In this document: piece by piece, positions 1-4,505 of the stretch
How positions within the stretch are numbered: the first letter of the stretch is position 1
Layout: each line of letters opens with the position of its first letter
Assembly: GCA_021823305.1 (NCBI GenBank)
Contig: JAKAOE010000173.1
Location: 1 to 5,185, forward strand
Direction: 5' to 3'
Origin: Acidobacteriota bacterium
GTDB lineage: Bacteria; Acidobacteriota; Terriglobia; Terriglobales; SCQP01
DNA: 5,185 nt
Position numbers and translations under genes: made by a program
Notes under the pieces: model-generated
What the model saw: the letters and a program-made list of their open reading frames with translations, nothing else
What the model was told of the DNA's origin: nothing
Databases searched by the model: none

Positions 1-504
1 TTCCGTCACATCGGCGTTCTGGCCGCCGCCGCCCAGGTCGCTGTGCGCCACCGCGGTCAACGCGACGCCCGGACGGCGCACGTCGAGCAGATAGGTGAAA
101 TTGGCGGTCTGCGGCTGGGGCGAGCTGTCCACCGCCTGCACCGCGATGCTGTACTCGCCCGGCTGGGTGGGGGTGCCCGCCAGCACGCCTTGGGTGCTGA
201 GCGTCATGCCGGGCGGCATGGTGGAGGCCGCCTGGAAGGTGATCGGCGCCCGCGCGCTCACCCCGGGCGCGCCCAGATTCGTCTGGAACCCGTAGGAGTA
301 GGGCGAGTTGGCGATGGCGTTGGGGAGATGGCCGGTCGCCGCCGACGACAGCACCAGGAAGTTGGCCGTCACCAGCGGCGCCGGGGGCGTGGAGGCAATG
401 GTCGAACTCGACGAGCTGCTGCAGCCGGCCAGCCCCAGCGCCAACAGCGCCGCGGCGGCCAGGCCCGCACCGACAAAAGTTCCTGGAATTGTGCGACGCG
501 TCAT
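1..504 (-). CDS. Secreted lipoprotein with putative Ig-like domain, N-terminal part (C-terminus beyond window)
   Basis: Read on the minus strand from ATG at 504, the frame stays open for 168 codons to the left edge. The N-terminus is a type II signal peptide: basic MTRR, a hydrophobic stretch at about residues 10-26, then lipobox LAGC with the acylated Cys at 28. Serine at +2, rather than Asp, suggests outer-membrane sorting. A six-Ser run (29-34) and a Pro/Ala/Thr-rich stretch form a tether. Residues about 68-142 resemble the putative Ig domain (He_PIG type): a PYSYGF opening, MPPGMTLS, GVLAGTPTQPGEYSI and an AVQAVDSS ending. Residues about 148-168 (VALTAVAHSDLGGGGQNADV) recall the opening of LVIVD-type beta-propeller repeats, which is only an inference here. 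No in-frame start lies between 504 and the preceding AT-rich stretch, and no strong Shine-Dalgarno sequence is visible. Substrate or partner is unknown. It is transcribed divergently from mltG, so it is probably functionally unrelated. Confidence 0.85.
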   Translation of the reverse strand, partial: MTRRTIPGTFVGAGLAAAALLALGLAGCSSSSSSTIASTPPAPLVTANFLVLSSAATGHLPNAIANSPYSYGFQTNLGAPGVSARAPITFQAASTMPPGMTLSTQGVLAGTPTQPGEYSIAVQAVDSSPQPQTANFTYLLDVRRPGVALTAVAHSDLGGGGQNADVTE

Positions 505-619
505 CCGACCGGAAAAGCCTGCTTGGAAAAAACGACTGGCTGAAAAACGATGCTTCAGTTTACCCCAAAACTCCCGTCCCGCCGCTCTGCGCACGCCGGG
601 CCAAGGCTAGAATCGAGCG
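505..619. promoter_or_regulatory. Divergent intergenic region between the lipoprotein gene and mltG
   Basis: This 115-nt gap separates two genes transcribed away from each other, so promoters for both should lie here or overlap the gene starts. Positions about 517-570 are clearly richer in A/T (A-runs at 527-532 and 543-547) than the flanking coding DNA. I found no convincing -35/-10 pair for the lipoprotein gene. On the plus strand, TTGGAA (523-528) with a 17-nt spacer to AACGAT (546-551) is only a poor match. The best single -10-like hexamer for mltG is TAGAAT at 608-613, listed separately. Confidence 0.5.
606..613 (+). promoter_or_regulatory. GCTAGAAT element, possible -10 just before mltG
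   Basis: TAGAAT (608-613) matches the sigma-70 -10 consensus at five of six positions and lies in otherwise GC-rich DNA. It ends six nucleotides before the mltG ATG, so a start about seven nucleotides downstream would give a nearly or fully leaderless mRNA. No recognisable TTGACA-like hexamer sits 15-19 nt upstream (583-592 is C/G-rich). The same octamer occurs before the next gene. It may be a real promoter element or chance. Confidence 0.3.
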
Positions 620-1639
620 ATGGCGGGCAAGCGCGCGGGCAGGATAGGCGTGGCGCTGGCGGCGACGGTGCTGCTGGCGGCGGGCTCGCTGTGGTGGATC
701 GGGCAGTCCGCGCCCGCGCGCTCGCAGCCGGCCATCGTCGCCATCCCGGCCGGCACCGGCCGCTGGGGCATCGCCCGCCGCCTGGCTGCGGCGCGCGTGG
801 TGAGCAGCGCCGCCGGTTTCGAAACGTGGTGTCTGTTGCATCCGGCGCAAACCCTCAAGGCGGGCTCCTACCGCTTCGCCGCAGGCGAGCCCCTGTCCCG
901 CGTATTCGACGTTTTGACGCGGGGCGAGGTGTACACGGTTTCGGTGACCGTGCCGGAAGGCTATAACCGCTTCGACATCGCCCGCGAACTCGCCAACCTC
1001 GGCCTCGCCCGCCCCGCCGCCTTCCTCGCCGCCACCGCCGACCCGGCCTCGATCCGCGACCTCGACCCTCAGGCGGTGTCGCTGGAAGGCTATTTGTTTC
1101 CCGCCACGTATCCGATATCCCCCGGCACGCCGGTGGCGCGCATCGTCGCCATGATGACCGCCCGCTTCCGCGAGCAGGCACGCCGTGACGGCGTCGGCCC
1201 GCCCCGCGTGCACGCCTGGGTGACGCTCGCCTCCATGATCGAGAAGGAGACCGCGGTCGCCGCCGAGCGCCCGCTCATCGCCGGCGTGTTCACCAACCGG
1301 CTGCGCCTCGGACTGCCGTTGCAGTGCGACCCCACCGTGATCTACGCCGCGTTGTTGGCGCACCGCTACACCGGCGCCATCCACCGCTCCGACCTCGCCT
1401 TCCACTCGCCCTACAACACCTATCTCCATCCCGGCCTGCCGCCCGGACCGATCGCCAACCCCGGCCAGCCTTCCCTGCTCGCGGCCCTGCATCCCGCCCG
1501 CACGCCTTATCTTTATTTCGTCAGCAACGGCCATGGCGGGCATCGCTTCGCCCGCACCCTCGCCGGCCAGGAGCGCAACCTCCGGTTCTATCTGCGCACG
1601 CTGCGCCACGACCCGGGACCCGGCGCCGGGCTTCGCTAG
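620..1639 (+). CDS. mltG: Endolytic murein transglycosylase MltG (YceG family)
   Basis: MltG cleaves within nascent peptidoglycan glycan strands at the inner-membrane surface, leaving a 1,6-anhydro-MurNAc end and helping set glycan length. The 339-residue product matches the usual family length. A basic start and a hydrophobic segment at about 10-27 give a single membrane anchor, with the catalytic part in the periplasm. Residues about 40-100 form the LysM-like subdomain. Family motifs follow: VTVPEGYN (about 110-116), EGYLFPATY (156-164), ASMIEKET (204-211) with the predicted catalytic Glu208 (counterpart of E. coli Glu218), LQCDPTVIYA (234-243) and the SPYNTY...PGLPPGPIANPG block (263-282). 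The ATG at 620 leaves a complete anchor; only a weak AAGG lies upstream at 603-606. The stop at 1637-1639 is one nucleotide from the first ATG of the next gene, implying translational coupling. The common neighbours pabC, tmk and holB are absent here. Confidence 0.95.
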   Translation: MAGKRAGRIGVALAATVLLAAGSLWWIGQSAPARSQPAIVAIPAGTGRWGIARRLAAARVVSSAAGFETWCLLHPAQTLKAGSYRFAAGEPLSRVFDVLTRGEVYTVSVTVPEGYNRFDIARELANLGLARPAAFLAATADPASIRDLDPQAVSLEGYLFPATYPISPGTPVARIVAMMTARFREQARRDGVGPPRVHAWVTLASMIEKETAVAAERPLIAGVFTNRLRLGLPLQCDPTVIYAALLAHRYTGAIHRSDLAFHSPYNTYLHPGLPPGPIANPGQPSLLAALHPARTPYLYFVSNGHGGHRFARTLAGQERNLRFYLRTLRHDPGPGAGLR

Positions 1640-1642
1640 AAT
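1635..1642 (+). promoter_or_regulatory. Second GCTAGAAT element, at the mltG stop codon
   Basis: This octamer is identical to the one before mltG and contains the mltG TAG stop. It overlaps the first possible ATG (1641) of the FAD gene and ends seven nucleotides before the second ATG (1650). If it were a -10 element, an internal transcript would begin at about 1649-1650 and start translation at the second ATG without a leader. No -35-like hexamer is visible upstream, and the sequence is also constrained by coding, so chance is a serious alternative. Confidence 0.2.
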
Positions 1643-2834
1643 GGCTGGCATGCACGGCGATTTGCCCATCGCGGTGATCGGCGGCGGCCCGGCGGGCGCG
1701 GTGGCGGCTTACGGCCTGGCGGCCGCGGGTCTGCCGGCGGTGGTGTTCGAAGCGCGGCCGGGGTGGGAAAAACCCTGCGGCGGCGGCCTCACCGACAAAG
1801 CGCTGCGCCACTTTCCCGAGCTCGCCGCCCACCTGCCGGCGGAAGCCAACCCGGCGCGCGAGTGCGAACTGGTGAGTCCGGCCGGCCGGCGCGCGCTGCT
1901 GCCGCTCGACCGTCCGGTGGCGATTTTTCCGCGCCGCCGCCTCAACGCCTTGCTGCTGGAGCGCGCCGCCGCCGCCGGGGCCGAGATCGCCGCCGAGCGC
2001 GCGCGCGCGCTCATTCCCGGCGCGCGCGGCTGGCGCATCGAGCGCCGCGCCGGCGCGCCGCTCCAGGCCCGCGCCGTGGTGGTGGCGGGCGGCGCCCGCG
2101 CCGCCTGGCCGCTGCCGGCGCCGCCGCCGCTCACCGCCGGCGACTGGATGGCGACCGCCGGCTACTACCTGCCGCTCGAGCGCCTGCCCTGGCCGCGCCA
2201 GCGCATGGCGATCCGCTTCCTGCCCGGGCTCGCAGGCTATCTCTGGAGCTTCCCGCGCCGCGACCACGCCTCGGTCGGCGTCTGCGGGCCGCTCGGCGGC
2301 GAGCCCACCGCCGCGCTGCGCCGGCGGCTGGAACACTGGCTTGAGCAGGCCGGCGTGGCCTGGCGCGGCGGCGACTTCTACGCCCACCTGCTGCCCGCGC
2401 CCACGCGCGGCCGCCTGCGCGCCGCCCGCTTCGGCGGCGCCGCTCCCCATCCCTGGGCCCGCGCCGGCGACGCCGCCGGCCTGGTGGATCCGATCACCGG
2501 CGAGGGCCTCTACTACGCGCTGCGCTCGGGCGCGCTGCTCGCCGAAGCGTGGGCGCAGGAGGATTGGGACGGCTATCACGCCCGCGTGCAGCGCGAGCTG
2601 GTTTCCGAACTCGAGGCCGGCGCCGCGCTCGCGCACCGCTTCTATCACGGCCGCTTCCTCGGCGCCGCCGTGCTCGAGCGCATGACGCAGTTCGCCCAAC
2701 GCAGCGCCCGCTTCCGGCGTTTGCTCGCCGACCTGTTCGCCGGCGCGCAGGGCTACGCCGATCTCGGCCCGCGCCTGTGGCGGCAATTGCTGCCCACCCT
2801 GGGCGAGGTCGCGCTCGCGGGAGGCCGGTCTTGA
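1641..2834 (+). CDS. Geranylgeranyl-reductase-family FAD-dependent oxidoreductase
   Basis: This is a flavoprotein of the geranylgeranyl reductase superfamily, whose members reduce prenyl double bonds on chlorophyll precursors, quinones or archaeal-type lipids. From the ATG at 1641 it has 397 residues, typical for the family. Visible motifs are the N-terminal FAD dinucleotide-binding loop IGGGPAGA (13-20) after a beta strand, the family CGGGL segment (46-50), the GYLWSFPR block (199-206) with SVGVCG (211-216), and the second FAD motif GDAAGLVDPITGEG (276-289). No membrane helix or signal peptide is seen, so it should be cytosolic or peripheral. The frame stays open upstream to 1533, but that part overlaps mltG and reads as low-complexity shadow. 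A second ATG at 1650 (394 residues) fits equally well, since neither start has a clear Shine-Dalgarno sequence. The substrate cannot be told from sequence: BchP/ChlP-like, quinone-directed or another unsaturated lipid are all possible. Its close linkage to hemL hints at tetrapyrrole or isoprenoid metabolism. Confidence 0.85.
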   Translation: MAGMHGDLPIAVIGGGPAGAVAAYGLAAAGLPAVVFEARPGWEKPCGGGLTDKALRHFPELAAHLPAEANPARECELVSPAGRRALLPLDRPVAIFPRRRLNALLLERAAAAGAEIAAERARALIPGARGWRIERRAGAPLQARAVVVAGGARAAWPLPAPPPLTAGDWMATAGYYLPLERLPWPRQRMAIRFLPGLAGYLWSFPRRDHASVGVCGPLGGEPTAALRRRLEHWLEQAGVAWRGGDFYAHLLPAPTRGRLRAARFGGAAPHPWARAGDAAGLVDPITGEGLYYALRSGALLAEAWAQEDWDGYHARVQRELVSELEAGAALAHRFYHGRFLGAAVLERMTQFAQRSARFRRLLADLFAGAQGYADLGPRLWRQLLPTLGEVALAGGRS

Positions 2835-2839
2835 ACCCC

Positions 2840-2843
2840 GGAG
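2840..2843 (+). promoter_or_regulatory. Ribosome binding site of hemL
   Basis: GGAG lies seven nucleotides before the hemL ATG, within the 16-nt gap after the preceding stop codon. It is the clearest Shine-Dalgarno sequence in the mltG-hemL run and fixes the hemL start at 2851. Confidence 0.7.
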
Positions 2844-2850
2844 TTCGCCC

Positions 2851-4143
2851 ATGAACCTCGAGCGCTCGCGCGCCCTGCAGCGCGCCGCCGAGGCGCTGCT
2901 GCCCGGCGGTGTGGACTCGCCGGTGCGCTCCTTCCGCGCCGTCGGCGGCGAGCCGCGCTGGATCGCGCGCGGCGAAGGCGCGTGGCTGGTGGACGCCGAC
3001 GGCAACCGCTATCTCGACTACATCTGCTCCTGGGGCGCGCTGCTGTTCGGCCACGCCCATCCGCCCGTGCTCGCCGCCCTGGCCCGCGCCGCCCAAGCCG
3101 GCACCAGTTTCGGCGCCTCCTCGCCGCTCGAGCTCGCCTTGGCGGAGTCGGTGCACCGCATGGTGCCGGCGGCGGAGATGCTGCGCTTCGTCAACTCCGG
3201 CACCGAGGCCACCATGGCCGCCATCCGCTTGGCGCGCGGCGCCACCGACCGCATGGGCGTGATCCAATTCGCCGGCGGCTACCACGGCCACGCTGACGTC
3301 TTCCTCGCCCAGGCCGGCTCCGGCCTCGCCACCCAGGGTCTTGCCGCCTCCGCCGGCGTGCCGCCCGAAGCCGTCACCCACACCCACACCGTGCCCTACA
3401 ACGACGCGGCCGCGGTCGAACGCGCGCTGCGCGCCCACGCCGGCGCCTTCGCCGCCATCATCATCGAGCCGGTGGCGGGCAACATGGGCTGCGTCCCGCC
3501 GCGCCCCGGCTTCCTCGCCGCGCTACGCCACCTCGCCACCCAACATGGCGCGCTGCTCATCTTCGACGAGGTCATGACCGGCTTTCGCGTCGCCGCCGCC
3601 GGCGCCGGCGCGCACTTCGGCGTCGCCCCCGACCTGATCACCCTGGGCAAGATCGTCGGCGGCGGCCTGCCCTGCGCCGCCTACGCCGGCCGCGCCGAAA
3701 TCATGCGCCAGGTGGCGCCGCTCGGCCCCGTCTACCAGGCGGGCACGCTCAGCGGCAACCCGCTCGCCATGGCCGCCGGTCTGGCCACGCTCGAGGCCAT
3801 CGCCGCCCACCCCGAGCTGCACGCCGAACTCGAGCGCCGCGGCGCCTGGCTGCAATCCGGCCTGGAAGCCGCGATCGCCCAAGCCGGCGTCGCCGCGCGC
3901 GTGCAGCGCGTGGGCAGCATGCTGACCGTGTTCTTCTCGGAAAAGCCGGTGGAGAACTTCGCCGACGCCGGCGCCTGCGACCGCGCCGCCTTCGCCCGCT
4001 TCCATCAGGCGCTGCTCGAGCGCGGCGTGATGTGGCCGCCCTCGCAGTTCGAAGCCGCCTTCTTCGGCGCCGCCCACGGCGACGCCGAGATCGAGGCCAC
4101 GCTGCAGGCCGCGGCGGTCGCGCTTCGCGCAGCAGCTGGTTAG
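2851..4143 (+). CDS. hemL: Glutamate-1-semialdehyde 2,1-aminomutase
   Basis: This PLP enzyme converts glutamate-1-semialdehyde to 5-aminolevulinate, the last step of the C5 route to haem, sirohaem and other tetrapyrroles, and acts in the cytosol. The 430 residues match the family length. Visible motifs are the opening block LLPGGVDSPVRSF (16-28), VDADGNRYLDY (47-57), the phosphate-binding NSGTEATM (115-122), GYHGHAD (143-149), EPVAGNMG (206-213), IFDEVMTGFR (237-246) with Asp239 facing the PLP ring, LGKIVGGGLP (265-274) with Lys267 as the Schiff-base lysine, and VYQAGTLSGNPLAMAAG (294-310). The C-terminal PSQFEAAF block is also present. All catalytic residues that I can place are intact. Some usually conserved spots differ (QFAGGYHGH where KFEGCYHGH is common, GLPCAAYAG where GLPVGAYGG is common), suggesting a divergent but active enzyme. 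Sixteen nucleotides separate it from the FAD gene, so the two are probably co-transcribed. The partner glutamyl-tRNA reductase gene hemA is not in view. Confidence 0.95.
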   Translation: MNLERSRALQRAAEALLPGGVDSPVRSFRAVGGEPRWIARGEGAWLVDADGNRYLDYICSWGALLFGHAHPPVLAALARAAQAGTSFGASSPLELALAESVHRMVPAAEMLRFVNSGTEATMAAIRLARGATDRMGVIQFAGGYHGHADVFLAQAGSGLATQGLAASAGVPPEAVTHTHTVPYNDAAAVERALRAHAGAFAAIIIEPVAGNMGCVPPRPGFLAALRHLATQHGALLIFDEVMTGFRVAAAGAGAHFGVAPDLITLGKIVGGGLPCAAYAGRAEIMRQVAPLGPVYQAGTLSGNPLAMAAGLATLEAIAAHPELHAELERRGAWLQSGLEAAIAQAGVAARVQRVGSMLTVFFSEKPVENFADAGACDRAAFARFHQALLERGVMWPPSQFEAAFFGAAHGDAEIEATLQAAAVALRAAAG

Positions 4144-4150
4144 GCGCCAA

Positions 4151-4164
4151 GGCCCGCCCGGGCC
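4151..4164. repeat. Perfect GC inverted repeat just after hemL, possible weak terminator stem
   Basis: GGCCCGCCCGGGCC can fold as a 5-bp stem GGCCC/GGGCC with a GCCC loop, starting eight nucleotides after the hemL stop codon. No T-tract follows, so it does not meet the criteria for an intrinsic terminator. It may stabilise the mRNA 3' end, assist Rho-dependent ending or be chance in GC-rich DNA. Confidence 0.3.
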
Positions 4165-4211
4165 ACTCCGCGCCTCTCGAGCTCCCTGGAACGGCACCGG
4201 CCGCGCAAGCC

Positions 4212-4235
4212 ACTCCTAATTTGCAGTGCAGGAGT
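4212..4235 (+). repeat. ACTCCT/AGGAGT inverted repeat enclosing TGCAGTGCA
   Basis: A perfect 6-bp stem (4212-4217 with 4230-4235) encloses a 12-nt loop containing the small palindrome TGCAGTGCA (4222-4230). A short CTTTT lies about 15 nt downstream (4250-4254), too far for a standard intrinsic terminator. It may be a hairpin near the hemL 3' end, or a regulator-binding dyad sharing TGCA half-sites with the element at 4285-4300. Confidence 0.3.
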
Positions 4236-4262
4236 CCGGGCGGAGGGCGACTTTTGGCTCTG

Positions 4263-4281
4263 CGGTGGGGTCTTGCCACCG
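4263..4281. repeat. CGGTGG/CCACCG hairpin upstream of the AT-rich island
   Basis: A perfect 6-bp inverted repeat with a 7-nt loop lies immediately before the AT-rich island. No T-run follows on the plus strand; the next bases include an A-run instead. It could mark the 3' end of the hemL message or be part of the control region. A related GGTGG/CCACC stem recurs at 4383-4396. Confidence 0.3.
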
Positions 4282-4284
4282 AAC

Positions 4285-4300
4285 ATGCAAAAAAGTGCAT
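4285..4300. promoter_or_regulatory. ATGCA-N6-TGCAT dyad, candidate operator
   Basis: ATGCA (4285-4289) and TGCAT (4296-4300) form a 16-bp interrupted palindrome around an A-rich centre. It lies in the only strongly AT-rich patch of this intergenic region and about 20 bp before the candidate -10. That placement would suit a dimeric repressor or activator covering the -35 zone. The regulator is unknown, and with five-base arms chance cannot be excluded. Confidence 0.35.
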
Positions 4301-4327
4301 TTTCATGACAAACGGATGGTATATAGT
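4300..4327 (+). promoter_or_regulatory. Candidate extended -10 promoter for the acyl-CoA synthetase gene
   Basis: TGGTATATA (4317-4325) reads as an extended -10 (TG, one base, then TATATA). Alternatively TATAGT (4322-4327) matches the -10 consensus at five of six positions and has TTTTCA (4300-4305) as a four-of-six -35 with a 16-nt spacer. Transcription would begin near 4332-4335, giving a leader of about 170 nt. The strand is assigned from the downstream gene. Confidence 0.45.
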
Positions 4328-4382
4328 GAACGTTGTCTGCAGTCCGCCAGGAAAATTCCGGCCCCATGGTTTCCGCGCGCCC

Positions 4383-4396
4383 GGTGGTTCGCCACC
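4383..4396 (+). repeat. Leader hairpin with TTCG loop
   Basis: GGTGG (4383-4387) and CCACC (4392-4396) pair across a TTCG tetraloop within the predicted leader of the acyl-CoA synthetase mRNA. The closing pair is G-C rather than the extra-stable C-G. It matches no riboswitch class that I recognise. Confidence 0.3.
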
Positions 4397-4417
4397 CCTT
4401 TCCCGACCGCTCGCGTA

Positions 4418-4434
4418 CGCCCGCCCGGCGGGCG
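4418..4434 (+). repeat. GC-rich leader hairpin
   Basis: CGCCCGC (4418-4424) and GCGGGCG (4428-4434) form a perfect 7-bp stem with a 3-nt loop, 22 nt after the TTCG hairpin and about 70 nt before the next start codon. It would be a stable structure in the leader, but no T-run follows, so there is no sign of an attenuator terminator. Confidence 0.35.
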
Positions 4435-4494
4435 CGCTTCGAACCCGGGCAGCGCATACCCCCCGGCGCTCCGGGCATCCGCGAGTTGCCGCGT

Positions 4495-4498
4495 GAGG
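4495..4498 (+). promoter_or_regulatory. Ribosome binding site of the acyl-CoA synthetase gene
   Basis: GAGG lies seven nucleotides before the ATG at 4506. An in-frame TGA at 4494-4496 overlaps it, so translation cannot begin farther upstream in this frame. Together these decide the start codon. Confidence 0.65.
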
Positions 4499-4505
4499 CA
4501 GCCGC

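Larger units (their letters stand above)
4144..4505. other. Non-coding region between hemL and the acyl-CoA synthetase gene
   Basis: I see no credible gene in these 362 nt. The open frames crossing it are Arg/Pro/Ala/Gly-rich continuations of shadow frames from the neighbouring genes, with no domain. The region holds five short inverted repeats, an AT-rich island at about 4282-4330 that contrasts with the GC-rich surroundings, a candidate promoter inside that island, and a leader of roughly 170 nt before the next start codon. It most likely contains the end of the hemL transcript followed by the control region of the downstream gene. Confidence 0.7.

Noticed and set aside
1533..1640. Upstream extension of the FAD gene by 36 codons
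   Set aside because: It overlaps the mltG C-terminus in another frame and lacks family similarity. The FAD-binding strand begins right after the ATGs at 1641 and 1650.
560..1669. Long minus-strand open frame opposite mltG (369 codons)
   Set aside because: It is Gly/Arg/Ala-rich with no motifs and lies fully opposite a gene with clear family signatures. In very GC-rich DNA such antisense frames stay open by codon bias.
1521..3005. Long minus-strand open frame opposite the FAD gene (494 codons)
   Set aside because: It has biased low-complexity composition, no recognisable domain, and antisense overlap with the complete FAD reductase and the start of hemL.
2494..3438. Minus-strand open frame opposite the FAD gene 3' end and hemL
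   Set aside because: The product is Gly/Arg/Ala-rich shadow sequence without motifs, and the plus-strand genes explain the coding pattern.
4190..4207. Sigma-54-like GG-N10-GC pattern in ACGGCACCGGCCGC
   Set aside because: The -12 half lacks the TTGC core and the dinucleotide spacing is easily met by chance in GC-rich DNA.
4438..4450. TTCGAACCCGG resembling a tRNA T-loop
   Set aside because: The flanks do not pair as a T-stem on either strand, and no acceptor, D or anticodon arm can be found nearby.
4305..4496. Possible 63-codon leader ORF (MTNGWYIVNVVC...) ending just before the ligase start
   Set aside because: It has no Shine-Dalgarno sequence, turns Pro/Arg/Ala-rich after about 15 residues, and its start lies upstream of the candidate -10, so it would not be on the predicted transcript.
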